Positions 1-6,775 are shown, counted from the stretch's first letter. The stretch: 7,557 nucleotides of DNA from JAYSSF01 sp043720715 (GCA_043720715.1 JAYSSF010000032.1:1-7557); one strand, 5' to 3'. Notes: generated by a model not told the origin, from the sequence alone. Numbers and translations are program-made.

Positions 1-65
1 AAAGCAATGAATTATTTTTTTCAACTCGTAAAGAGATAATTTACTGTATTTTATAAGCATAGTTG

Positions 66-93
66 ACTATATGGATACTAGTCTTCTATGCAA
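66..93 (-). promoter_or_regulatory. Possible promoter for a gene beyond the left edge
   Basis: On the minus strand TTGCAT (88-93) is followed by a 16-nt spacer and TATAGT (66-71). It lies just after the stop of the 265-aa gene and points off the left edge of the window. The DNA is AT-rich, so a chance match is quite possible. I see nothing else in bases 1-126. Confidence 0.25.
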
Positions 94-126
94 GAGCCAT
101 TGGTAAATTGATGAAGTGATGAGTCA

Positions 127-924
127 CTAGTTCGTAAAAGAGACTGACAAACGAGCAGTGCCCTCGCTGCCACAGTAGAAGAGCGCTCCCTCATCGTCTG
201 AATCGCTTCACACAAAGGCAAACTCACCCGCCACACGCACAGGCAACCACGCATAGAGTAAATCACCTGCTCAGTAGTGAGCGCCATAGGAGTGCTGCCA
301 ACCCGCATATGGGATATCATTATCTTGAGCCCATTGGTTAATTATTGGAAATATTTCGCTATTATTTACATTGTACCGATCAGTCTTTGCAAATAATTCA
401 GGATATTGGTCAGTATAATCAGCAAATAGTTCTTTGAGATAGACTGTTGCTTCTGTTCGATTCTTGAAGTCTTTGACTTCCATACCCATTTGTTCAAATG
501 ACTTCACAATTCATTCTCTACGAACAAAAGTGTAATCTTTAGCATTAAAATTAAGTTTTCATTCATTCATAGTTCCAGTGAGTCTATCTTGAACTTTTCA
601 TTCAAAGATTGTAGGAGTAACTCATACTTCGAGTTTTAATTTGAGTTCTGCGAGCATCTGGAAATCTTCAGAAGTCATTTCACCGTGTGTTTTTTTAGTT
701 TTTAATTCTTCATATCACTGAAGGTCAACATTATATTGGTCTTGTTTTGCTTGATGCTCTCCTTTCTTTTCCTGAAATTTGGGGTCAGCAGAAATTGCTT
801 GAGCTATAGTATGTTTGGTCTCATTTGTCAAATTTTGATTGTCTGATAATCTTCTAAGACCTGCGAAGTGAGATCCAGCCTCATAGTTCTCTACCTGATA
901 GGCTTTTGGAGTTTTAGTTGGCAT
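127..924 (-). CDS. Hypothetical protein, 265 aa, with a GC-rich C-terminal segment
   Basis: I do not recognise this protein. Read with UGA as Gly, one frame runs from ATG (922-924) to TAG (127-129) through seven in-frame UGA codons. The standard code would give only fragments. The first ~215 residues are Lys/Glu/Gln-rich, soluble and AT-rich in codon use, with no signal peptide or membrane segment. The last ~60 residues differ: Gly/Ser/Asp/Ala-rich, with stretches such as LLYAWLPVRVAGEFAFVG and TARLSVSFTN, and noticeably more GC-rich DNA. This suggests a separately acquired or conserved C-terminal domain. A promoter-like pair lies just upstream, so it is probably transcribed apart from the carotenoid cluster, whose last gene ends 90 nt upstream. 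No Shine-Dalgarno sequence is visible. The reading frame is secure; the function is unknown. Confidence 0.82.
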
Positions 925-956
925 GATGTATTGAGATTAGAAAAATACTTGGCCTG

Positions 957-984
957 AGTATAATCAAATTACAATATATTGCAA
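957..984 (-). promoter_or_regulatory. Predicted sigma70-type promoter of the 265-aa hypothetical gene
   Basis: On the minus strand TTGCAA (979-984) and TATACT (957-962) are separated by 16 nt, placing transcription start near 950, about 25 nt before the ATG at 924. It occupies the 90-nt gap after crtI. No terminator hairpin for crtI is visible in that gap, so read-through from the carotenoid cluster is also possible. Confidence 0.5.
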
Positions 985-1014
985 GTAGATTTTTATATGA
1001 GTCAATTATTGGAG

Positions 1015-3333
1015 TTACTTATTCTTCTCCACCCTGTCAGCTACCATCATGGCAGAAATGAGACACATAGGCATACCGATACCTGGAGTTGTGTATCCAC
1101 CAGCATAGTACAGACCTTTGACTTTCTTGCTATAGTTTTGTGGGCGTCGTACTGCAGACTGGAAGAAGGTATGAGCAAGCCCTAGCGCCGTCCCCTTGTA
1201 TGCGTTGTAATACTGCTCAAACTGAGGAATCGAGAAGATCTGACTGACTTCGATACGATCTTGTAGATCTGGGATACCACAGTTGTGAGCGATATCTGCA
1301 ATAATGTGATCCTTATATGCCTCCAGAGACTGTAGGGTAGATTCCAATCATGGTGCGATTGGCACAAGGACGAAGAGATTTTCCTTGCCTGCGGGAGCTA
1401 CACTTGGGTCAGTCTTAGATGGATTACAGATATAATAGTTGGGATCTTGTGGCCACTGTGGATCCTTGAAGATTTGGTCAAATCATCCTCTTCGGTCATC
1501 ACTAAACACGAGGGTATGGTGCTTGAGCTGTGGTAACTCTCCATCTACTCATAGATATAGGATAAATCATGATGGTGAGATCACTTGCTTAGCCCAATAC
1601 GACTCAGGATAAGTCTGCTGTGATGACTCGAGTAGTTGTGTCTCGGTATGTCGCATGTCTGCGTTGGAGATGATGATGTCAGCAGGTTTTAGATGAGATT
1701 GATTAACGTAAGGTAATAATTCCTCAGGAATTGAATATGTGGTGTCTTTAGCTAGACAGCCATCTACTGATTTTAATAATTCACTTTTTCATTGTTGTAG
1801 ACATATTTTTTTAAACCTTTCATATTCTAATCAACCCACATTTTCTGCTCATAGGTATTCATATTCGGAAAAAGATTCTCAATCAATTGGGGCTTTTATA
1901 TTGTATATAAAAATAGGTTTTTGTTTTTTTATAGTTATGTATTCAGTAGACTGTTTAGTAATTCAAAGCTTTGTGTCTTCCCTAATAACTTCGTAAAAAT
2001 CAGATCATTTAAATACATAAATATATCATCAAAAATCTCATCATAGTAATATCTCCCTTCATCAAGAAAGTAATCTATGAAATGCCCATCAATATTTATT
2101 TTTAGCTTCTAAATATTTCGCCGTAGGTTGGTAGCAAAACTTAGTTGAAGGATTGATTCATGCAAAAGCAACTGGAACAGTAAACTCATAACTTCAATGA
2201 CCATTATGATTGTAATTTGGATCTAACTCATCAAATAATGTCCCGCTACCATGAAATAGATATTTCTTATCACACTTCTTTACTGATATAATTTTCATTT
2301 GAGTAACTGAATTATTCGCAATCAATCATAGTTTTTCTATCTCAATTTTGGATAATGTTGATTCACTGGATTGCTTCGTCGACTCATTTCATTTCGCTTC
2401 TCGCAATGACGAGTCCTGTGAATATAATTTTACTCAAGTCACTTTTTTATCCTCTACGATAATCTTCTCCACTTCTGCGTTAAACTCAAATTTTACACCT
2501 TCTTCGAGTGCTATTTGATAGAGTGCTTTGGGAATTTCATGGATTCATCCTTGTGGGTAGAATACTCACTGATTAAAATCAACATGCGACATAATATTGA
2601 ACAATGCTGGCGTCTCATATGGTGATGTACCCAAGAATACTGATGGATACATAAGAAGTTTCTTGAGATTTTCGTTTTTGACAAAGCGTGAAACATAGTT
2701 GTATAGCTTGGTAAATACATTGAGCTGCATTCACTCAATTGCTAACTGTGGTGTCATAAAATCCCAGATACTATCAAAGTTCTTAAACACAAACTTCTCC
2801 ATAGCGATACCATACTGATATGCTGCAGATTTGAGATATGCTCTGAGCTTATCGCCACTGCCAGACTCAATACCCTCAAATGTCGTAGCGGCTTTGTCTA
2901 CGTCAGCATAGAGGTCGAGGTATTTGGCTTGTCATCCTGATGCGGAATCTCATGGAGCAGAAGGATCCAGTGTATTATAACCAATTTGGCTTACTGGTTC
3001 TTTCGTCGTGCCTCCTCAAGATGACAACAAATTCTCTGTACCTCAGGATGACGTTTTGAAGAACACTCTATAACTCGGCTCAAGTTTCTGTAGATCCAGA
3101 TAGTCAGATACCTTACGACCGATCGCTGTAAAGTAGCGATCAAATGCATCAGGCATCAAATACCAGCTTGGTCACATATCTCGGCGATAACCATCACGCT
3201 CGAGGAGGTTAGCACGGCCTCATACTTTGTCATTTTTCTCGACCACAGTCACATCGTATCATGCACGAGCAAGCAAAATCGCCGACCCAAGTCAGCCAAA
3301 TCATGCTCATATTACTATTACTTTCTTGTTCAT
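1015..3333 (-). CDS. crtI: Phytoene desaturase (CrtI family) with two large in-frame insertions, 772 aa
   Basis: FAD-dependent carotenoid desaturase, expected to introduce double bases into phytoene-type C40 (or C30) chains at the membrane. The N-terminus is a Rossmann FAD-binding motif, VIVIGAGFGGLGSAILLARAGYDV cut here to its core GAGFGG at residues 8-13, followed by VEKNDKVGGRA and DMGPSWYLMPD. The C-terminal half has the family's SNADMRHTE, LYLGVDGE, YICNPSKTDPSVAP, LFVLVPIAPG and GGYTTPGIGMPMCLIS. About 35 in-frame UGA codons are read as Gly, many at conserved positions; the stop is TAA (1015-1017). Family length is about 490-500 aa. The excess is two insertions: residues ~95-135 (a palindromic repeat) and ~306-549 (a repeat plus a foreign domain). 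Conserved CrtI sequence resumes in frame after each. Last gene of the cluster, 30 nt after the methyltransferase. It could be a CrtN-type (C30) enzyme; substrate length cannot be read from the sequence. Confidence 0.93.
1690..2415 (-). other. Insertion in CrtI encoding an ADP-ribosyltransferase-like domain
   Basis: Between CrtI residues GVKLYS (~300-305) and ADIIISNADM (~551 on), where homologues have roughly ten residues, lie about 240 extra residues in the same frame. The first part is the interspersed repeat at 2367-2413. From an internal Met at residue 346 follows a unit that looks like a complete small protein: KYLFHGSGTLFDELDPN, then PVAFAGINPSTKFCYQ, then GGYIYVFKGSDFYEV and YITIKKQKPIF. 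This order (Y-L-Y/F-H-G-S, an internal F-A strand, G-Y-I/V-Y, then a Y-x-x-x-K-K-P end) recalls a bacterial family with an ART-like fold. That assignment is from memory and tentative. The DNA is more AT-rich than flanking crtI and dense in UGA-Gly codons, supporting a foreign origin. No TAA or TAG interrupts it. It lacks intein end motifs. Confidence 0.6.
2367..2413 (-). repeat. Interspersed palindromic repeat (copy inside crtI)
   Basis: On the plus strand this begins TGGATTGCTTCGTC and ends CTCGCAATGACGAG. The same termini occur in the two copies at 6776-6820 and 6857-6885. Of these, the 6776-6820 copy in reverse complement is similar along nearly its whole length. In crtI it is translated in frame as LREAKGNESTKQSSES, a low-complexity linker at the start of the large insertion. 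It resembles the GTCATTGCGAG...GCAATCC repeats common in many bacterial genomes. Confidence 0.75.
2931..3052 (-). repeat. Palindromic element inserted in frame in crtI (CrtI residues ~95-135)
   Basis: A 10-bp inverted repeat, GTCATCCTGA (2931-2940) and TCAGGATGAC (3043-3052), brackets 122 bp that encode a Gly/Ser/Thr/Pro-rich stretch (for example SSGGTENLLSSGGGTTKEP) absent from ordinary CrtI proteins. A partial extra copy, TCAAGATGAC, lies at 3015-3024, and CGGAATCTC plus AGAAGGATCC sit near the left end. This resembles the widespread TCATCCTGA...GAAGGATCTC interspersed repeats. Conserved CrtI sequence resumes on both sides (PSYRVFF before, YLDLYADVDKAATTFEGIE after). Confidence 0.65.
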
Positions 3334-3363
3334 ATATAACGATTAATAATTAATAAAGTCTGA

Positions 3364-3924
3364 CTACTTTTTCATCTCATAAACAAATGCAGGTGGGATA
3401 CATGAGAGAGTATAATCTACCAGTGTAGGATGGAGTATCTGGTATGTTTTGTGAAATCTCCATGGAGAGTAACTAAATCATCTCATGATGCATCATTGAT
3501 CAATGATAGTTTTGAGATACTGTAGTAGCTTAGTTCACTCCTGTCATGTAAATGGAAAATATGGAAGTCAGGAAATAATCAAATTAGGTACAGATAAATT
3601 ATGTTTCTTGATCAGTTGTTCTAATTTTCTCACGTCTCATGAGATAATAATAACTTGATCACCAAACTTATCCTTGAGGAACTGACAATAATCCTGATCA
3701 AACTCAAGGAGGATGATCTTAGCGTCGGGTTTCGCGTATTTGATAATGTGTCTGGTAAACACACCCGTACCAGGACCAAACTCAACTACTACATCTACAA
3801 TAGACCAGTCAATATCTTGTATCATTAGACGAGCAAGTGCCTGTGAACTAGGAATAATAGATGCGTTTATAGAGGGTTGAGCGATAAATTTTTTGAGGAA
3901 TAACCACTTAGAAGATCGAGACAT
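3364..3924 (-). CDS. Class I SAM-dependent methyltransferase, 186 aa (PmtA/KsgA-like fold)
   Basis: SAM-binding motif I is clear at residues 46-57 (VVEFGPGTGVFT), followed by the acidic end of strand 2 (ILLEFD, 71-76), an SGDV segment at 95-98 and a motif IV-like NLIISGLPYFPF at 114-125. The N-terminus FLKKFIAQPSINASIIPSS is like that of small bacterial phospholipid N-methyltransferase and rRNA dimethylase relatives, which share this layout. Substrate is unknown: a membrane lipid, or a hydroxyl or quinone-type group linked to the carotenoid pathway, are both possible given its place between the prenyltransferase and crtI. Six UGA codons are read as Gly; the stop is TAG (3364-3366). No Shine-Dalgarno is seen; the start is the first Met giving the complete N-terminal helix. 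Confidence 0.85.
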
Positions 3925-3942
3925 AAATATAATAAAGATTAG

Positions 3943-3954
3943 CCCTCATATGAG
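3943..3954. repeat. Small perfect palindrome before the methyltransferase gene
   Basis: CCTCATATGAGG is a 12-nt perfect palindrome, about 20 nt upstream of the methyltransferase start in the 58-nt gap after the 102-aa gene. It could be a protein-binding site or a small mRNA hairpin; it may also be chance. Confidence 0.3.
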
Positions 3955-3982
3955 GATAATAAAAAGTAGAAAAGTTGAAAGA

Positions 3983-4291
3983 TTACAGATCTTCAATTAG
4001 TTGATGTAGATCGTTAATGCGTCATTCAATAGCAAGATAAAAAGGACTTTCTTTAAACTCATTAGCAGCACTATAAAAAGTATCAATATGATATAAATAA
4101 GGATCAATATCTCATATTTTATACTCTCCTTCGTGTTGTTCTGACAATGAAGCATCCAGTAAAATAATAATATCTTTTTTTTGTTCTTTGGTAAGATTAG
4201 CTACATCAATCAGTTTAAAATCTTCTACCTTAGATATTGGAATGTTATCGAATATGTCATCTCAATCAAATATTGATTCACCTTTATCCAT
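3983..4291 (-). CDS. Small acidic hypothetical protein, 102 aa
   Basis: I do not recognise this protein. With UGA as Gly (three codons, in FDGDD, YKIGDID and EGRIND) a frame runs from ATG (4289-4291) to TAA (3983-3985). It is strongly acidic, begins MDKGESIFDGDDIFDN, and has several amphipathic helices (LTKEQKKDIIILLDASLSE; NEFKESPFYLAIEGR) with no membrane segment. Its start overlaps the end of the prenyltransferase gene by 8 nt, which indicates co-transcription and probably translational coupling. A role as an accessory or regulatory partner of the carotenoid enzymes is only a guess from position. Confidence 0.72.
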
Positions 4292-5162
4292 AAATCAAAG
4301 TATACAAAAGAACTAAAAAGATACACATCCCTGAGATCATATTAACCCATGGGAAATAACGATAAATCTGACTGATATCCTGTATTCTCACCCATGTCCA
4401 GATCATCATAATGAGATAGACTGTTCACAGGATGAGTGATATGATACCAATTCAGCCGAAACTCAATGCTGCTGCCAAGGCATATAATATCATACACAAC
4501 ACAAGACCGCCACGCTCTCAAGTCAGCATCGCGGTAGTCGATAATCATGCTTCGGCATCTGCCTGGATATCGGGGATCGCACTATACAGATGCATGGCCA
4601 TACACCAGCACATACCAGCTGTCACATATCGTCGATTGATCTCTGATATCGGAGCGATGAGTGTCCATGCAAATACTGCTGTCATCACATAGTGTCCCGC
4701 AGAGAAGATCATATCGATGATCGGTTTGGCTTTGGCTCTAATCGGATATGCACTATATTGTCAGGAGAAGAAGAGGAATCAGAAAAGAGAGATTAAAGCG
4801 AAAGGCAAAAGATGAAAGGGTAAAGAGTATGCAATAATCATTAACACAAAAGGGATTGTAGTATACATAATCCACTTCCATAGGCTCTTTTGCTCATCAG
4901 GCGTAACAAGCGCCTCATATCATTCGAGTTTCTTGGGGTTGAGCTTGTCTGTCTCATAGTCATAGATATCATTGATACCGTAGATCCAGATATTGGCAGG
5001 AATCAAAAAATAAAACGCCATAATCCCCAGCACCACAACATCTACGTCAGCTTCGGGTCCATATCAAGCTAGTAAGGCAGCCAAAATACCAATCATATAT
5101 GGTCATAACTCATAGATCCAAAACCTTGGACGTGAGATGCGGATAACTCTGGAGAGGTTCAT
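4284..5162 (-). CDS. UbiA-family membrane prenyltransferase, 292 aa (lycopene elongase-like)
   Basis: An integral membrane protein with about eight or nine hydrophobic helices. It carries both UbiA-superfamily aspartate motifs: NDIYDYETD at residues 64-72, and DIQADAEAG at 198-206. The sequence after the first motif, KLNPKKLEGYEALVTPDE, resembles enzymes of the lycopene elongase/CrtEb type, which add C5 units to the ends of acyclic carotenoids. These enzymes transfer a prenyl group from an allylic diphosphate with Mg2+. Setting next to crtB and crtI favours a carotenoid substrate, but menaquinone- or chlorophyll-type UbiA enzymes share the fold. Nine UGA codons are read as Gly. Length is close to that expected for the family (~290 aa). 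Starts 46 nt after crtB and overlaps the next gene by 8 nt. Confidence 0.88.
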
Positions 5163-5208
5163 AAGGTTGTAAGGTTAATAAAGTTACTAAAGAATGCTTT
5201 TCAAAAAG

Positions 5209-6189
5209 TTAATGACAATCTTTTTTCCATATACCAAATAGTGAGATCCAGGTAAGTTTACACAGAAGCTGATGCTTTGCAATGACAATAAACTTATCTC
5301 GCTTGGTTGTCCTGGAACTATGAGCAAACTGATTATATCCTACCGACTCAATTTTACGTAAGATCTCTCTATATAAGTCACTGGATAATGTAATAGCTGA
5401 CTGACATGATGCTGTGAGATAATGGACGGTGCTATTGGCTTCGTCGTAGAGTTGGTCACAGCGAGCGATCATATGTTTCATACATGCTATCCATCTGTCA
5501 TCGATCTGCTTGGTCTGACAAAACTGGATGACATCCTCATGTGATAGTCCAAACTGTGCAAGATCATCACTGGGCATATAGATGCGATCCAGATCTACAC
5601 AATCTTCATACACATCTCTGAGGAAGTTGGTCAGCTGCATCGCTTCACCGAGCTTGCGAGCTCCGCCAACTGTCTGTTGCTGGTTGGTATGATCGTATCA
5701 AATAAGGTCGCACATCATCAGTCACACTACCTCAGCACTTCCATATATATATCACTGGAGTTGCTCATACGTCTCATAGCGCTTGACCGTGAGATCATCT
5801 CTCATCGCCTGATAAAAACTATCTACTAAGTCAGGATTAATATGATACTCACCCATCAGTCTTACCCATTGACCAAAGATTGGATGTGATGTATTGTATG
5901 ATTGATACGCTTGTTGTCGGTCTTGATAGAGAGTTTGGAGTTCTTGTTCCAAATCCCCCTTCGTAATCGGTCCCTCTCCCAAAAACCCATCCGGCGTTCC
6001 GCCACCTTCTCTTATCAGGGAAGATCAAGAGGGTGAGTCCACTATCTGATCCGGAATACGAACAAATTTATATAGCTCCACCGTAGCAGTCTGTATCCCA
6101 CGAGGCAATAGCAATGTAGCCCAAAAATAGCTTGTACCAAAGCGTTTCATGAGTTCCCAACCAGATGTGCTCTCCAGTGCTTCTATCAT
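5209..6189 (-). CDS. crtB: Phytoene synthase (CrtB/CrtM family), 326 aa
   Basis: Head-to-head condensing prenyl synthase expected to join two geranylgeranyl (or farnesyl) diphosphates into phytoene, the first committed carotenoid step. Visible family features in order: FWATLLLPRG near residue 30, first Asp motif RIPDQIVD (D47xxxD51), YIYGSAEVVGLMMC around 145-160, ARKLGEAMQLTNFLRD (~177-192) with the second Asp motif D192-V-Y-E-D196, and DRIYMPSDDL. Four UGA codons are read as Gly, including those in QGYIYGS and VVGLM. Stop is TAA (5209-5211). The chosen ATG (6187-6189) gives the normal N-terminus; the frame stays open upstream but without a better start. Oddity: about 25 residues after VDSP (SGSSLIREGGGTPDGFLGEG) look like an inserted repeat. 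First gene of the cluster. Confidence 0.94.
5965..6038 (-). repeat. Repeat-like in-frame insertion in crtB (residues ~51-75)
   Basis: On the minus strand this reads CACCCTCTTGATCTTCCCTG, then ATAAGAGAAGGTGGCGGAAC, then GCCGGATGGGTTTTTGGGAG and AGGG. It has a core palindrome (GGCGGAACGCCG) and roughly complementary CCCT/AGGG ends. The pattern resembles the CCCTCTCCCTGATAAGGGGAGA...GGATGAGGG interspersed repeats known from many genomes. It encodes a Gly/Ser/Pro-rich loop after the first Asp motif that ordinary phytoene synthases lack. There is no second copy in this window, so the assignment rests on resemblance. Confidence 0.45.
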
Positions 6190-6203
6190 CTGTAATAAAT
6201 ATA

Positions 6204-6259
6204 TACCAAATCAACATTTAAAAACGGATAATCCTTCACGACTCTTGGTTGATTTGGTA
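6204..6259 (-). promoter_or_regulatory. 12-bp inverted repeat in the crtB leader
   Basis: TACCAAATCAAC (6204-6215) and GTTGATTTGGTA (6248-6259) are perfect inverted copies separated by 32 nt. In the minus-strand transcript they would form a hairpin ending 14 nt before the crtB ATG, close enough to affect ribosome access. As DNA they could be two half-sites of an operator. No T-run follows, so it is not a terminator. Confidence 0.55.
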
Positions 6260-6364
6260 CGTTCTAAATTGCTAATCGTGTTCTAGTTATACTATCAATC
6301 AAGATAACCTCACACCTCAAGAAAAATCCGCAATAAAAGAGCAGCTTAGAATATCAAAAAAGAT

Positions 6365-6393
6365 TTGCGTTTTTAAAGTCTGTTGATTATACT
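6365..6393 (+). promoter_or_regulatory. Predicted sigma70-type promoter of the structured RNA
   Basis: TTGCGT (6365-6370) and TATACT (6388-6393) are separated by exactly 17 nt. Transcription would begin near 6400-6402, at the GGGTC immediately before the RNA's first long helix. Confidence 0.6.
6386..6391 (-). promoter_or_regulatory. Possible -10 element for the carotenoid cluster
   Basis: On the minus strand TATAAT lies at 6386-6391, overlapping the plus-strand TATACT by four bases, so the two promoters would be divergent. The -35 is weak: TTGTGT at 6411-6416, with a 19-nt spacer. Transcription from here would give a leader of about 190 nt before crtB. A second candidate -10, TATAAC, lies at 6286-6291, also without a good -35. 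Confidence 0.35.
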
Positions 6394-6401
6394 ATCTATA
6401 T

Positions 6402-6753
6402 GGGTCAAAAACACAACCACAATCTCTCGAGATGTGATAATGGCGGTTGCAACTAGAACTCTTCAATTATCATGACCAAGCGTCATACGAAGCGTCTGGC
6501 TCAATCTGTGAGCACTGGTTCATTCCAGTCAGTCTAGTTGGACAATGAGCGTATATTACATGTTAGCATGTATGATCTCAGTCACTATCACATCTCGAGA
6601 CTACGATTGTATGTTTACCTTTTCTATCTATTGTTTGCTCGATAGCCACTATAAAGCTTCAGCGCTCCCACGATCTGACATGACAGTCATGAGGAAGTAT
6701 CAGTAGAATTCATGTATTTCTAGGTACACTTACGAGACTTGTCTCGTTTTTTT
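6402..6753 (+). ncRNA. Probable structured non-coding RNA of unassigned family, about 350 nt
   Basis: The segment has a good promoter upstream and a terminator hairpin with a T-run at its end. Inside, 6425-6439 pairs perfectly over 15 bp with 6586-6600. The helix is extended by 6 bp (ACAATC 6419-6424 with GATTGT 6605-6610) past a 4-nt bulge. Within it an 8-bp helix, CAACTAGA (6450-6457) with TCTAGTTG (6533-6540), encloses two adjacent hairpins, GCTCA/TGAGC (6499-6513) and ACTGG/CCAGT (6514-6529). A further hairpin is TACATG-TTAG-CATGTA (6557-6572). I see no signature of RNase P RNA, tmRNA or SRP RNA. The long closed stem with internal branches is somewhat like 6S-type layouts but I do not assign it. 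The strand is chosen from the promoter and terminator; stems alone do not decide it. Confidence 0.55.
6732..6753 (+). terminator. Rho-independent terminator of the structured RNA
   Basis: ACGAGA (6732-6737), loop CTTG, TCTCGT (6742-6747), followed directly by a run of seven T (6747-6753). On the opposite strand no T-run follows the stem, so it works for the plus strand. Confidence 0.75.
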
Positions 6754-6775
6754 GTGCAAAAAAATCCCCGCAACT

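Noticed and set aside
78..320. Minus-strand open frame of 80 codons in a different frame
   Set aside because: It overlaps the end of the 265-aa gene, which is supported over a much longer code-25 frame; this one is a shadow.
127..330. Variable region of a diversity-generating retroelement target
   Set aside because: The Gly/Ser/Trp-containing tail is suggestive, but there is no template repeat, reverse transcriptase or excess of adenine-rich variable codons in the window.
1739..1996. Plus-strand open frame of 85 codons
   Set aside because: It lies entirely opposite the in-frame minus-strand crtI insertion, has no recognisable domain, and is explained by the codon use of the opposite strand.
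1690..2415. The CrtI insertion as an intein
   Set aside because: It lacks the Cys/Ser start, His-Asn end and internal splicing blocks; the domain content is different.
1015..3333. crtI as a pseudogene broken by many stops
   Set aside because: Every internal stop is TGA, each at a plausible or conserved Gly, with no frameshift and no TAA or TAG over 772 codons.
6499..6529. Part of a tRNA (T-arm-like ACTGGTTCATTCCAGT)
   Set aside because: The loop lacks the invariant T-loop purines and no acceptor, D or anticodon stems fit around it.
6545..6706. Plus-strand open frame of 53 codons inside the structured RNA
   Set aside because: It runs through one arm of the long perfect helix, has no recognisable content and no ribosome binding site.
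6402..6753. RNase P RNA, tmRNA or SRP RNA
   Set aside because: Size and structure invite it, but I find none of the hallmark segments (GAGGAAAGTCC, ACAGAAA, the tmRNA ends, or the SRP tetraloop domain) on either strand. A diverged version cannot be excluded by eye.
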